This document shows, one piece after another, positions 1 to 9,203 of a stretch of DNA of 64,000 bases; the stretch's first letter is position 1, and each line of letters starts with the position of its first letter. This DNA comes from Sedimentitalea arenosa (GTDB lineage Bacteria; Pseudomonadota; Alphaproteobacteria; Rhodobacterales; Rhodobacteraceae), in the NCBI RefSeq assembly GCF_016428585.1, contig NZ_JAELVR010000003.1, positions 306,673 to 370,672 of the forward strand. The letters are read 5' to 3'. The position numbers were made by a program, and so were the translations under genes. Under the pieces are notes generated by a model. That model was not told the origin of the DNA, searched no databases, and was given only the letters and a program-made list of their open reading frames with translations.

Positions 1-1961
1 TTCAGGGTCTGCACCAAGTCTGCGACAAGGCTGGCGTGGCACCGGGGGCGATCGGCCAGATCATTCACGGCACCACCCTCGCCACCAACGCGCTGATCGA
101 ACGGCGCGGCGCGCGTACCGCGCTGGTCACGACCGAGGGCTTCCGCGACGTGATCGAGATGCGTACCGAGTCCCGGTTCGAGCAATACGACCTCAACCTC
201 GTGCTGCCCGAGCCGCTGCTGCCGCGGAACCGCCGTCATGTGCTGCGAGAGCGCATGGGCGCGCAGGGCAACGTGCTGATTCCGCTGGAACGGGACGAGG
301 TGGTCGCCCTGGCCGATACCCTGCGCGCGGGCAGCTATGAAAGCGTCGCGGTGGGGCTTCTGCACTCCTATGTGAATGACGCCCACGAGCGGATGGTGCG
401 CGACGTCTTCGCCGAGCATCTGCCGGGTGTAATGGTCTCGCTCTCCTGCGAGGTCTCGCCCCAGATGCGGGAATACGAACGCTTCAACACGACCATCGCC
501 AACGCCTATATCAAGCCGCTGATGAAGAGCTACCTCGGCCGGCTGAAGGGGCGTCTCTCGGAGGAGGGCGTCGATTGTCCGGTCTTCCTGATGCATTCCG
601 GTGGTGGCATCATCTCGCTTGAGAGCGCCGCCGAGTTTCCCGTGCGGCTGGTCGAATCCGGCCCTGCGGGCGGCGCGGTCTTCGCCGCTGACATCGCGGC
701 GCGGCACGGGCTCGACAAGGTTCTGTCTTTCGATATGGGCGGCACGACGGCCAAGATCTGCCTGATCCGGGGGCACACACCCAAGACCAGCCGCGTGTTC
801 GAGGTCGCCCGGTCCTATCGCTTCAAGAAGGGGTCGGGGATGCCGATCTCGATCCCTGTGATCGACATGGTCGAGATCGGCGCGGGCGGCGGGTCACTGG
901 CCCATGTGGACGCGATGAACCAGATCCGGGTTGGGCCGGAAAGCGCGGGGTCCGAACCGGGGCCCGCCTGCTACGGGCGCGGCGGCGCCCGCCCGGCCGT
1001 GACCGACGCCGACCTCGTTCTGGGCAAGCTCGACCCCGACAATTTTGCTGGCGGCTCGATCCGGCTGGATGCCGATGCTTCGCGCGCGGCGATCGAGGCC
1101 GAATTGGGTACACCTCTCGGCATGGAAACAACCGAGGCCGCCTGGGGCCTGGCGGAGGTGGTCGACGAGAACATGGCCAACGCCGCACGGGTCCACGCTG
1201 TGGAGAACGGCGAGGATCTGTCGAGCTACACGATGATCGCCTTCGGCGGCGCTGCGCCGCTGCACGCCGCCCGGCTCTGCGACAAGCTGGGAGTCGATCG
1301 TTGCCTCGTCCCGCCGGGTGCCGGTGTCGGCTCGGCCATCGGGTTCCTGCGTGCGCCCTTCAGTTTCGAGGCCAACCGCAGCCTGTTCATGACACTGTCC
1401 GGCTTCGATCCAGACGCGGCGCGGGCTTTGTTCGCGGAACTTGAGAACGAGGCGCGTATTTTCGTCCGTTCCTGCGACGAGGCCGCCGAGATCCTGTCGG
1501 ACTACAAGCTCTACATGCGCTATGCCGGGCAGGGATGGGAGATCCCGGTGCCGTTGACCCCGGCGCAGGCGGCGTCCGCCGATGCGGCGGAAATCCTCGG
1601 CCTGTTTCAAGATGAGTATGTTCGCCTGTTTGGCCGCTCGGTCGAGGGCATGGAAGCCGAGATCACGGTCTGGTCGGTCAACGCATTCACCCGCCTGCCG
1701 GAGGTGACGCCGGTCGGTGCGGCCGACGATGTCGGATCGTTGGACCCCGGGAAGACGCGCTCGGTGTTCGACCCGGCACAGGGTAGGGCGGTCGATGCGG
1801 GTGTTCATCCGCGCGAGTCGGTCGCAACTGGCCGAACGGTCGCTGGGCCTGCGGTCATCACGGAAGCGGAAACCACAATTGTCGTTCCATCGAACCGGGA
1901 TGCGCGGGCGTTGTCTGATGGATGCATCGACGTTCACACCACGGAGGCCCGAGATGGCTGA
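1..1961 (+). CDS. hyuA: Hydantoinase/oxoprolinase subunit A family protein, 5' truncated by window edge
   Basis: This is the A subunit of an ATP-dependent hydantoinase/5-oxoprolinase-type enzyme, which opens lactam rings in hydantoin-like substrates. The frame is open from base 3, so the true start lies outside the window; about 650 residues are present against roughly 690 in the family. Visible family signatures are the HGTTLATNALIERRG block near the N-terminus, ESGPAGG, and the SFDMGGTTAKICLI segment of the actin/Hsp70-like ATPase fold. The gene overlaps the downstream B subunit by 8 bases, which implies translational coupling. The exact substrate (hydantoin, N-methylhydantoin, oxoproline or acetophenone-like) cannot be read from sequence. 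Confidence 0.93.
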   Translation, partial: QGLHQVCDKAGVAPGAIGQIIHGTTLATNALIERRGARTALVTTEGFRDVIEMRTESRFEQYDLNLVLPEPLLPRNRRHVLRERMGAQGNVLIPLERDEVVALADTLRAGSYESVAVGLLHSYVNDAHERMVRDVFAEHLPGVMVSLSCEVSPQMREYERFNTTIANAYIKPLMKSYLGRLKGRLSEEGVDCPVFLMHSGGGIISLESAAEFPVRLVESGPAGGAVFAADIAARHGLDKVLSFDMGGTTAKICLIRGHTPKTSRVFEVARSYRFKKGSGMPISIPVIDMVEIGAGGGSLAHVDAMNQIRVGPESAGSEPGPACYGRGGARPAVTDADLVLGKLDPDNFAGGSIRLDADASRAAIEAELGTPLGMETTEAAWGLAEVVDENMANAARVHAVENGEDLSSYTMIAFGGAAPLHAARLCDKLGVDRCLVPPGAGVGSAIGFLRAPFSFEANRSLFMTLSGFDPDAARALFAELENEARIFVRSCDEAAEILSDYKLYMRYAGQGWEIPVPLTPAQAASADAAEILGLFQDEYVRLFGRSVEGMEAEITVWSVNAFTRLPEVTPVGAADDVGSLDPGKTRSVFDPAQGRAVDAGVHPRESVATGRTVAGPAVITEAETTIVVPSNRDARALSDGCIDVHTTEARDG

Positions 1962-3660
1962 ACTGTCGCGGGTCGCCTTTCAGGTGATGTGGAACCGGCT
2001 GATTTCCGTGGTCGAGGAACAGGCGCAGGCGTTGGTGCGCACGGCTTTCTCGACCAGCGTGCGCGAGGCGGGCGACCTGTCAGCCGGGGTCTATGACCAG
2101 GGGGGTCGGATGCTGGCCCAGGCCGTCACCGGAACACCGGGCCATGTCAACGCGATGGCTGACGCGGTCGCCCATTTCATCCGCCGCATCGGCCGTGACA
2201 ATATTCACGAGGGCGATGTCTACATCACCAACGACCCGTGGGAAGGCACCGGGCACCTGCACGACATCACGGTCGTGACGCCCTCGTTCCGCGACGGGCG
2301 CTTCGTCGGATTCTTCGCCTGTACAGCGCATATCGTCGATATCGGCGGGCGCGGTTTCGGGGCGGATTCGAACTCGGTCTACGAAGAAGGTCTCTACATC
2401 CCGATCATGAAGTTCGCCGACCGGAGAGAGGTTGACCACACCCTGCTGCGGATCATTCGCGGCAACGTGCGCGAACCCGACCAACTGGTCGGGGATATCT
2501 ACGCTCTGGCGACCTGCAACGAGATCGGTCACCGCCGTTTGATCGACATGATGCAGGAATTCGGCCTCGATGATCTCGAAGAGGTCGCGGACTTCATCCT
2601 GTCGCACTCGCGCGCGGCCACGCTGGCGCGGATCGGCGACCTGCCGCGCGCCGAGGCGTCTGGCGAGATGCGGATCGACGGCTACAGCCACCCGGTCGAT
2701 CTGAAAGTGCACCTGACGCTTGCGGGCGATCACATCCTCTGCGACTTCGCCGGGACCTCGGGCGTGGACCGCAAGGGTATCAACGTGCCGCTGGTCTATA
2801 CCAAGGCCTATGCGTGCTACGCGCTGAAATGCGCGATCGCGCCGGATATACCGAACAATGCGGGCTCGCTTGCACCGTTCCGTGTGGTCGCACCCGAAGG
2901 GTCGATCGTGAATGCGGTGCACCCGGCCCCGGTCGCGCTGCGCCACGTGATCGGGCACATGATCCCCGATACGGTCTATGACGCGCTCGACAAGCTGCTG
3001 CCCGACACGGTTCCCGCCGAAGGCGCGGGGTGTCTGTGCAACTTTCAGGTCTCGCTCAGACCGCGCAGCGATGCTCCGGCCCCGCCCGAGGCGCGGCGCG
3101 CCGAGGTGCTGACCTTCAATTCCGGCGGGTCGGGCGCCCGGCCGACGCTGGACGGGATGAACGCCACGGCCTTTCCCTCGGGTGTGATGACCATGCCGGT
3201 CGAGGCGACCGAGCAGGTTGGCCCGGTCATCATTTGGCGCAAGGAACTGAGGCCCGACAGTGGTGGCGCGGGCCGCTATCGCGGGGGGCTTGGACAATAC
3301 ATGGAGGTTGGCGCGCGCGAAGGCTACGAGTTCGATATCCAGGCCATGTTCGACAGGGTCGATCACCCGGCGCGGGGGCGGCGTGGCGGTCAGGCCGGAG
3401 GGGCGACGACCATCGCACAGGATGACGGCACTGCGATGCGAGGCAAGGGCAAGCAGTTCGTGCCGCATGGGCGGCGGGTGATGATGGCCTTTCCGGGCGG
3501 TGCCGGATACGGCGGGCCCGGTGACAGAGACCATGCGCAGATCGCACGCGACCTCGCGCTCGGATACATCTCGGCCGAGGCGGCGCAGACGGTCTATGGA
3601 TTGGCGCCCGACGAGGTGCAGGACATACAACGCCGCGCGGCGCTCGGTGAGGAATTCTGA
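1954..3660 (+). CDS. hyuB: Hydantoinase B/oxoprolinase family protein
   Basis: This is the B subunit partner of the preceding gene, 568 residues, close to the usual family length. The start is set by a GGAGG ribosome-binding site about eight bases upstream and by the 8-base overlap with hyuA. Family features include the N-terminal WNRLISVVEEQAQALVRTAFS region, the GTPGHVNAM and NDPWEGTGHLHDI motifs, and a glycine-rich C-terminal part with GGAGYGGPGDR. Its stop overlaps the next start as TGATG, so the three genes form one coupled unit. HyuA and HyuB normally form a cytosolic heteromeric complex that hydrolyses a cyclic amide at the cost of ATP. Confidence 0.94.
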   Translation: MAELSRVAFQVMWNRLISVVEEQAQALVRTAFSTSVREAGDLSAGVYDQGGRMLAQAVTGTPGHVNAMADAVAHFIRRIGRDNIHEGDVYITNDPWEGTGHLHDITVVTPSFRDGRFVGFFACTAHIVDIGGRGFGADSNSVYEEGLYIPIMKFADRREVDHTLLRIIRGNVREPDQLVGDIYALATCNEIGHRRLIDMMQEFGLDDLEEVADFILSHSRAATLARIGDLPRAEASGEMRIDGYSHPVDLKVHLTLAGDHILCDFAGTSGVDRKGINVPLVYTKAYACYALKCAIAPDIPNNAGSLAPFRVVAPEGSIVNAVHPAPVALRHVIGHMIPDTVYDALDKLLPDTVPAEGAGCLCNFQVSLRPRSDAPAPPEARRAEVLTFNSGGSGARPTLDGMNATAFPSGVMTMPVEATEQVGPVIIWRKELRPDSGGAGRYRGGLGQYMEVGAREGYEFDIQAMFDRVDHPARGRRGGQAGGATTIAQDDGTAMRGKGKQFVPHGRRVMMAFPGGAGYGGPGDRDHAQIARDLALGYISAEAAQTVYGLAPDEVQDIQRRAALGEEF

Positions 3661-4883
3661 TGGCGCCGGCCGGATGGAGCGCGACGCCCGCGCGATCGAC
3701 TTATGACGTGGTGATCGTCGGCGGCGCCATGCTGGGGTCGTCCACCGCGTGGTTCCTGTCGGACAACCCGGATTTCGATGGTTCGGTCCTGGTGGTGGAA
3801 CGCGACCCCAGCTATGCCCAATCGGCCACGGCGCACACCAATTCCTGCATAAGGCAGCAGTTCAGCAGCGCCCTGAATGTCCGGATCTCGCAATTCGCCG
3901 CCGATTTCATCCACAACTTCCGCGACAGGCTGGGCGGTGACCCGCGCGTGCCGGACTTGTCGATCCAGAGCTATGGCTACATGTATCTCGCCGACACTGA
4001 GCGCTTTGCCGATGTGCTGCGGGCCAACCTGGCCGTGCAGCGCGCGGCCGGGGCGGCAACGCGCCTGTTGACGCCCGACGAAATCGCCGCCGCTTATCCT
4101 TTCTATGCGCTCGACGATATCGTTCTGGGCAGCATCAATACCGTCGATGAGGGCTATTGGGACGGCGGCACGGTGTTCGATTGGTGGCGACGCCAGGCGC
4201 GGGAACGTGGCGTCGAGTATGTCGCGAACGAGGTCGTTGCGATGACAAGGAACGCGGCCGGCACCAAGGTCGAATCCGTCACCCTGAAATCCGGCGAAAC
4301 CATCGCCTGTGGCAATGTGGTCAATGCGTCCGGTCCCCGTGGTGCGCGCACGGCCGCGATGGCGGGAATCGAGATTCCCGTCGAGCCCCGCAAACGGTTC
4401 ACTTGGATCTTCACCGCAGTGACACCTCTGGATCGTGACCTGCCCCTGACCATTGATCCGAGCGGCGTACACATGCGTCAGGACGGTCCGACGACCTATC
4501 TGGCCGGAGGGCATGCCGATCTGGATCCACCGGTCGACCCCGAGGATTTCGCGATGGATCACGCGCTGTGGCAGGATCACATTTGGCCGACCATCGCCAC
4601 GCGCATTCCCCAATTCGAGGCGATCCGCGTGATCACCGAGTGGGCGGGTCACTACGACTACAATACGCTCGATCACAACGCCATCGTCGGCCCGCACACG
4701 CGGGTTTCCAACTTTCTGTTTCTGAACGGTTTCTCGGGTCACGGCCTGCAGCAGTCGCCCGCGATGGGGCGGGCCACGGCGGAATGGCTCACCTATGGCG
4801 GCTATCGCAACCTCGACATGACCCCGCTGCAGTTCGAGCGGATCGAGCAGGGGCGCGCTTTCGCGGAAACGGCGATCATCTGA
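3660..4883 (+). CDS. FAD-dependent oxidoreductase of the D-amino acid/sarcosine oxidase (DAO) family
   Basis: The protein has 407 residues with an N-terminal dinucleotide-binding motif VVIVGGAMLGSS at about residues 17-28 followed by an acidic VVERD strand end, typical of DAO-family flavoproteins. The C-terminal NGFSGHGLQQSPAMG segment matches the FAD-contacting end of glycine/sarcosine oxidase-like enzymes. The start codon overlaps the hyuB stop. Its coupling to hyuAB suggests it oxidises an N-substituted amino acid released after ring opening, such as sarcosine, but this is inference from context. The stop codon overlaps the end of the convergent regulator gene by 8 bases. Confidence 0.9.
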   Translation: MAPAGWSATPARSTYDVVIVGGAMLGSSTAWFLSDNPDFDGSVLVVERDPSYAQSATAHTNSCIRQQFSSALNVRISQFAADFIHNFRDRLGGDPRVPDLSIQSYGYMYLADTERFADVLRANLAVQRAAGAATRLLTPDEIAAAYPFYALDDIVLGSINTVDEGYWDGGTVFDWWRRQARERGVEYVANEVVAMTRNAAGTKVESVTLKSGETIACGNVVNASGPRGARTAAMAGIEIPVEPRKRFTWIFTAVTPLDRDLPLTIDPSGVHMRQDGPTTYLAGGHADLDPPVDPEDFAMDHALWQDHIWPTIATRIPQFEAIRVITEWAGHYDYNTLDHNAIVGPHTRVSNFLFLNGFSGHGLQQSPAMGRATAEWLTYGGYRNLDMTPLQFERIEQGRAFAETAII

Positions 4884-6549
4884 AGGTGGTGGACGCGGCG
4901 CCGAGCCGTTCGAGCAGGCGTGCTTCGAGCGTTGGGTCATATCGGCGGTTCAGGACGAAACCGGCAAGATCGTCGTCGCTCTGAAAACCTGCGTTGCCGA
5001 GGGCAAGACGAAGAGCTTCGGCGTCCTCATCTCGTCCTGTTGCAGCGGTGGACAGGTAGGTCAACAGAAGTTCCGGCACCGAATTCCGGCTTGTCAGTGG
5101 CTCCGTCGCGCGGGCCAGCTTCGCGTCGTCTGTGCCCATCGCGGCGAAGTAAGCTTCGGTCAGAAAGAACACGCTCGGCGGATCGTGCTCCAACGCCTGT
5201 GCCTGCCGGACAAGCGCCAGACCCTCCTCCCAGCGGCCGGCGAAGGTGGCCAGGCGCGAGCCGATCAGCACCAGCGTGGCAGGATGGCGAGGAAACAGGT
5301 CATAGAGTTTCTGCGCGTGCGTCCGCGCGGCTTCGAGATCGCGTTCGGGCGCTTCGATGGCGAGGATCAGCGCCGCCTGCAGTGTCGGCTCTCGCAGCGG
5401 GGCCAACGCCAAACCCCGTTCGACGGCACCGCGCGCATCGGCCCAGGGGTCGGCGCCCGGCCGTGGATTGCGTCCGAACCGCCCTTCGTCCATGTAGATG
5501 AATCCCAGCGCCGCCCATGCCTCGCCATAGTCGGGAAAATCACGCGTCACGCGTTCGAGACAGGTCCGCAACGCGCGATGTTCGTCGTCTGTTGGCACTG
5601 CGACATAGTGATAGACGCCCAGGAAACACAGGAACGCATCCAGATCAGCTTCGGAATTGCGGGCGTTGCGCAAGCGTACGAGATCCTCGGAAAACCCCTG
5701 AACCGACCCAAGGCTGGCGGCGATACCGCTGGTGATCTGGTTCTGCACGTCCTCGATCGCGGCCACGTCGGTGGCGACCGTCTGCGCCTTGCTCCAGATC
5801 AGCCGGCCGTCCGCCGCCGATTGCAGCTGTGAATTCGTAAGCAGGCGCTCATCCTTCCACAGGAGGCTGTTTGCGAGCACGAAATCGGCTCTTTCGGAGG
5901 CATCGACGCCCTCGGGGATGGGGGAAACCACCGCGATCCAGGGATAGGCCGACAGATCCATCGTCAGCTCCGAGAACAGCCCGAAAGCGATCTCGTCGAG
6001 GTCGGGGTGGTTGCCCTCGGCCGCGAACGGGAGGACCGATATCCGGACGACGTCGACCGGAGCTGCCGCCGACGGCCCCGTTGCGGGCCGCAGGACTGTC
6101 CAGCCCAGCAACGCAAGCGTCGCGAGCGCCGCAATGGTGGCTGCAATCGGCCAAAGCGACCGTACCCGCTCGCTCGGCGACGGGGCGCATCGGAACCGGG
6201 GCCGGTAGGAGCCCTTGGGAATCTCGATTCGAACGAGATCGGGAGAATCGTTCTCGGCATAGAACAGGCGCAACCCGTCGCGCAGCCGCGCCATTTCGGT
6301 GCGCACGATGCTGTCGGTATTCGGGTCGAACGAGGCATCCCTGTCAAACACGTCGACGCCGATGGAGAACGCCTTGATGCGTCCGCCCTCTCCGGAACAC
6401 TCCCGGTCGACCAGGTAGTCCAGAAGACGCGCGCGGCGATCGGACTGCCCCAAGTGCCCCGAGGCGATGATTGTCCTGAGTGTCGACTTGATCCGGACCA
6501 GATCGGATTCGGCGAGTTCTGAGGCGGCGAAGGTGGAACGCTTGGTCAT
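4876..6549 (-). CDS. Membrane-anchored ToxR/CadC-like protein with TolB-N-like and TPR regions
   Basis: The protein has 557 residues. Residues about 50-120 resemble the winged-helix-like N-terminal domain that ends in a conserved 'RIEIPKGSYRPRF' strand in membrane-bound regulators. Residues 132-153 form one clear transmembrane helix. The region after it (about 165-285) resembles the TolB-N/FlgO-type domain found in these regulators. The rest is helical with TPR-like periodicity (for example AWAALGFIYMDEGRFG). This layout predicts a cytoplasmic DNA-binding head and an extracytoplasmic sensor. The target is unknown; the divergent small gene at 6673 is the nearest candidate. It could also be an adenylate-cyclase-like relative that lost its cyclase domain. 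Confidence 0.8.
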   Translation of the reverse strand: MTKRSTFAASELAESDLVRIKSTLRTIIASGHLGQSDRRARLLDYLVDRECSGEGGRIKAFSIGVDVFDRDASFDPNTDSIVRTEMARLRDGLRLFYAENDSPDLVRIEIPKGSYRPRFRCAPSPSERVRSLWPIAATIAALATLALLGWTVLRPATGPSAAAPVDVVRISVLPFAAEGNHPDLDEIAFGLFSELTMDLSAYPWIAVVSPIPEGVDASERADFVLANSLLWKDERLLTNSQLQSAADGRLIWSKAQTVATDVAAIEDVQNQITSGIAASLGSVQGFSEDLVRLRNARNSEADLDAFLCFLGVYHYVAVPTDDEHRALRTCLERVTRDFPDYGEAWAALGFIYMDEGRFGRNPRPGADPWADARGAVERGLALAPLREPTLQAALILAIEAPERDLEAARTHAQKLYDLFPRHPATLVLIGSRLATFAGRWEEGLALVRQAQALEHDPPSVFFLTEAYFAAMGTDDAKLARATEPLTSRNSVPELLLTYLSTAATGRDEDAEALRLALGNAGFQSDDDLAGFVLNRRYDPTLEARLLERLGAASTTFR

Positions 6550-6672
6550 GCTGCGGATGTCACGAGAAAATCTCTCTTTGAATTCAAGTCGTTGAAATTG
6601 TCGATGCGGTGCACGTGCTGGTTTTCGAGCCCGACTTGCCGCCTTCGTTTCGGGAACGGAGGGAAAAGATGA

Positions 6673-7020
6673 ATGTCTGACAAGGATGAAAACGGGTCTG
6701 GGCCCGAACGGTCAAGCCCGCTCGGGCCTGAAGCGATAGACGAACTCTATCGGCTGGCGGAGATTCTGATGGGACCGACACATGCTGACGATCGCGGAAC
6801 GCTTTCACGCAGGCGGGTCGCAAAGCTGCGCATGGACGAATTGCTGCGCTCGCTGGACTCGCCTGACGCGGCGCACGAAGAGCCGTTCGCCACGCACAAA
6901 TGGGTGCTGGATGTGCTGCAGGACTTGGCCGCCTATGCCGAGGAACGGAACCTTGCGGAACTGCACCGCATTCTGATGGACGCGCGCTATCTCGCGTTCC
7001 ATGCCCTGAAGGATCGGTGA
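6673..7020 (+). CDS. Small conserved-looking hypothetical protein
   Basis: This is a 115-residue, acidic, mostly helical protein with no signal peptide or membrane segment. A GGAGGG ribosome-binding site lies about ten bases upstream of the ATG. I do not recognise the family. It is transcribed away from the ToxR-like regulator gene across a gap of about 120 bases, so the two may share a control region. The ordinary codon use and good ribosome-binding site argue that it is real. No function is proposed. Confidence 0.65.
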   Translation: MSDKDENGSGPERSSPLGPEAIDELYRLAEILMGPTHADDRGTLSRRRVAKLRMDELLRSLDSPDAAHEEPFATHKWVLDVLQDLAAYAEERNLAELHRILMDARYLAFHALKDR

Positions 7021-7057
7021 CGTTGCCGGGCCGGCAGGTGCTGGACAAGCGTTGAAG

Positions 7058-7573
7058 CTAGCCAGCCTCGGCGACGGGTGACAGATCGATCAGCGTGTAG
7101 CTGAGTTGGGTGTCGATCCGGTTGTCCAATCCGACAAACGTCCGGCCGGAGACTTCGGCGAAGAGCTGCGCCTGCAGGAGGTGGCCGAACTCCGAGACCA
7201 GCGTCATCCCGTGGGTGCGCCGCGCAACGAAGGTCGTCTGCCCGACGTCTACGGGTTCGAACATGCGAATGGTGGCCGCAACCCCATCGACCGTGATCGC
7301 GCAGGCAGTTCCTGGACTGACCAACGGAAAGCGGTATTCATCGCCGAGAACCATATCATCCGCCGATGTCAGGACAGCATTTCGGCACACGCCTTCGGTC
7401 ACCGTGACCCTGTTGAGAAACACCATCTGGCTCTCGATCACCTGGTTCGGATGGTCGCGGAACGCGGTCGTCTGCGTCGAGGTTGTCCCGGTCAAAGCGA
7501 AGGCAACGGACGGAACTCCTGCTTCGGTTTCGAAAGGTTCGATCCCACGGGATCTGATGTGCTGCTCAGGCAT
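7058..7573 (-). CDS. Hypothetical protein, 171 residues
   Basis: The reading frame gives a plausible soluble beta-rich protein with ordered hydrophobic alternation (VTVTEGVCRNAVL, YRFPLVSPGTACAITVDG, TLVSEFGHLLQAQLF). The opposite-strand frame over the same bases is rich in Arg, Ser and Thr and looks like a shadow. There is no convincing ribosome-binding site before the ATG, so the start is uncertain; the internal methionine at MVFLNRV is an alternative. I do not recognise the family and see no neighbour in the same direction to suggest a role. Confidence 0.5.
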   Translation of the reverse strand: MPEQHIRSRGIEPFETEAGVPSVAFALTGTTSTQTTAFRDHPNQVIESQMVFLNRVTVTEGVCRNAVLTSADDMVLGDEYRFPLVSPGTACAITVDGVAATIRMFEPVDVGQTTFVARRTHGMTLVSEFGHLLQAQLFAEVSGRTFVGLDNRIDTQLSYTLIDLSPVAEAG

Positions 7574-7791
7574 GCGGAACCATAAACTAGTTCATGATTT
7601 GTTCTATGACTTCAAAACTGGACTAGCCTTGCCAGTATTTCGCTCTGAATACACCGAAGAAATTAATGAATTGCGCAAGCTGTGGGAGAGATACCACAAA
7701 ACGTGTTTTGACCCATGCCGTTTTGCCGGCAAAAGCCGTTGCGTCCGATGCACCAATGCGCCCACACTCGGTGAAAAAGGGGGAAACAGAC
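7574..7791. other. AT-richer intergenic region upstream of the amidase gene
   Basis: These 218 bases separate two divergent genes and are visibly AT-richer than the surroundings (for example AAATTAATGAATTG near 7660). They presumably carry the amidase promoter. I see no strong -35/-10 pair, no terminator and no long palindrome, so nothing specific is assigned. Confidence 0.4.
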
Positions 7792-9186
7792 ATGGCTGAC
7801 ATCTGGGAATGGAGCGCATCGCGGATCGCCGCAGCCGTACGGTCGGGCGAGGTTTCGGCAGTCGAGGTGACGCAGGCGCATCTGGACCGCGCGGCGCAGG
7901 TGAACCCGACCGTCAACGCGATTGTGCAGCACGACCCCGCCGCCGCGATTGCAGCGGCCCGTGCGGTCGATGCTGCGATCACCTCTGGCAAGGATCCGGG
8001 CGTGCTGTGCGGCGTTCCTGTCACCACCAAGGTGAACGTCGATCAGGCTGGTCACGCCACGACCAACGGCCTCCGTCTGCAGCGGGACCTGGTGGCGCAC
8101 GAGGACAACCCGGTCGTCGCCAATCTCAGGCGGTCCGGGGCGGTGATCGTCGGGCGCACAAACACACCGGCCTTTTCGCTGCGCTGGTTCACCAACAACG
8201 CGCTGCACGGACAAACGCTGAACCCCCGTGATTCCGGCCTCACGCCTGGCGGTTCATCAGGAGGGGCGTCATCGGCGGTGGCAAGCGGCCTCTGCGCCGT
8301 GGGGCAGGGCACGGATATCGCGGGGTCCGTACGCTATCCGGCCTATGCCTGCGGCGTGCACGGGTTGCGGCCCAGCTTGGGGCGTGTCCCGACCTTCAAC
8401 GCCACCGGCGGGGACCGCTTCATCGGTGCGCAGGTCATGGCGGTATCCGGCCCCATCGCCCGCACGATCGAAGATATCCGCCTGTCGCTGGTCGCGATGA
8501 TGGCGCCGGATGCGCGCGATCCCTGGTACACGCCGGCACCGCTGGATCAGGGCGGCGCGCCGCGCCGCGCGGCCCTGTGTCTTGCGCCGGACGACATGCC
8601 GGTCGCGCCCGAAGTGACCGCGGCCCTCGTCGACGCGGCGGAGCGGTTGCGCGACGCAGGCTGGCAGGTCGACGAACGACCCTGCCCTCCGATGCGAGCC
8701 GCCGCCGACATCAACGCGGTTCTCTGGATGGCGGAAACCGGCTACGCCGCGCGTGACCTGATCGATCGCGAGGCGGAGCCCGAATCGCAGTTCGTCTTCG
8801 CGCAGATGGTGCGGCATGCGGGCGCAATCGATCTCGACCGGGTTATGCTGGCGCTCAAAGCGCGTTCGGGACTGATCCGCGAGTGGGAAATGTTCCTGCG
8901 GGATATACCTCTGGTTCTGTGCCCGGTCTCGGGAGAACTGCCGTTCGCGCAACAGATCGATATCCGCTCCGAGGCTGATTTCGATCGGGTTTACGAAGCG
9001 CAACTGACCCAGCGCGGCCTGCCCGCCTTGGGGCTGCCGGCTCTATCGGTGGCAACGGGGGCGTCCGGAACGGCGCCTGTCGGGGTGCAGCTGGTGGCCG
9101 GCCGCTATCGCGAAGATGTGCTGCTGGCGGCGGGCGAGGCGATCGAACGGGCCGGAGTTTTGCCGACTGTGGCGACCCCGTTGTGA
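7792..9186 (+). CDS. Amidase signature family hydrolase
   Basis: This is a 464-residue member of the amidase signature family, which hydrolyses C-N bonds. The Ser-cisSer-Lys triad is visible as Lys80 in VTTKVNVD, Ser155 in GGSSGG and Ser179 in DIAGSVR, with the spacing expected of active enzymes. The frame is open 42 codons further upstream, but the chosen ATG has a GGGGGAAA ribosome-binding site and gives the standard N-terminus. It sits 17 bases ahead of an SDR gene and is likely co-transcribed with it. The substrate is not determinable; carbamoyl or aryl amides are possible given the hydantoinase genes upstream. Confidence 0.93.
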   Translation: MADIWEWSASRIAAAVRSGEVSAVEVTQAHLDRAAQVNPTVNAIVQHDPAAAIAAARAVDAAITSGKDPGVLCGVPVTTKVNVDQAGHATTNGLRLQRDLVAHEDNPVVANLRRSGAVIVGRTNTPAFSLRWFTNNALHGQTLNPRDSGLTPGGSSGGASSAVASGLCAVGQGTDIAGSVRYPAYACGVHGLRPSLGRVPTFNATGGDRFIGAQVMAVSGPIARTIEDIRLSLVAMMAPDARDPWYTPAPLDQGGAPRRAALCLAPDDMPVAPEVTAALVDAAERLRDAGWQVDERPCPPMRAAADINAVLWMAETGYAARDLIDREAEPESQFVFAQMVRHAGAIDLDRVMLALKARSGLIREWEMFLRDIPLVLCPVSGELPFAQQIDIRSEADFDRVYEAQLTQRGLPALGLPALSVATGASGTAPVGVQLVAGRYREDVLLAAGEAIERAGVLPTVATPL

Positions 9187-9203
9187 ACAGGAAGGACACG
9201 GAC

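Noticed and set aside
7110..7799. A 229-residue plus-strand frame opposite the 171-residue hypothetical gene
   Set aside because: It is rich in Ser, Thr, Arg and Trp with no ordered hydrophobic pattern, and runs into the amidase upstream region. The minus-strand frame is more protein-like.
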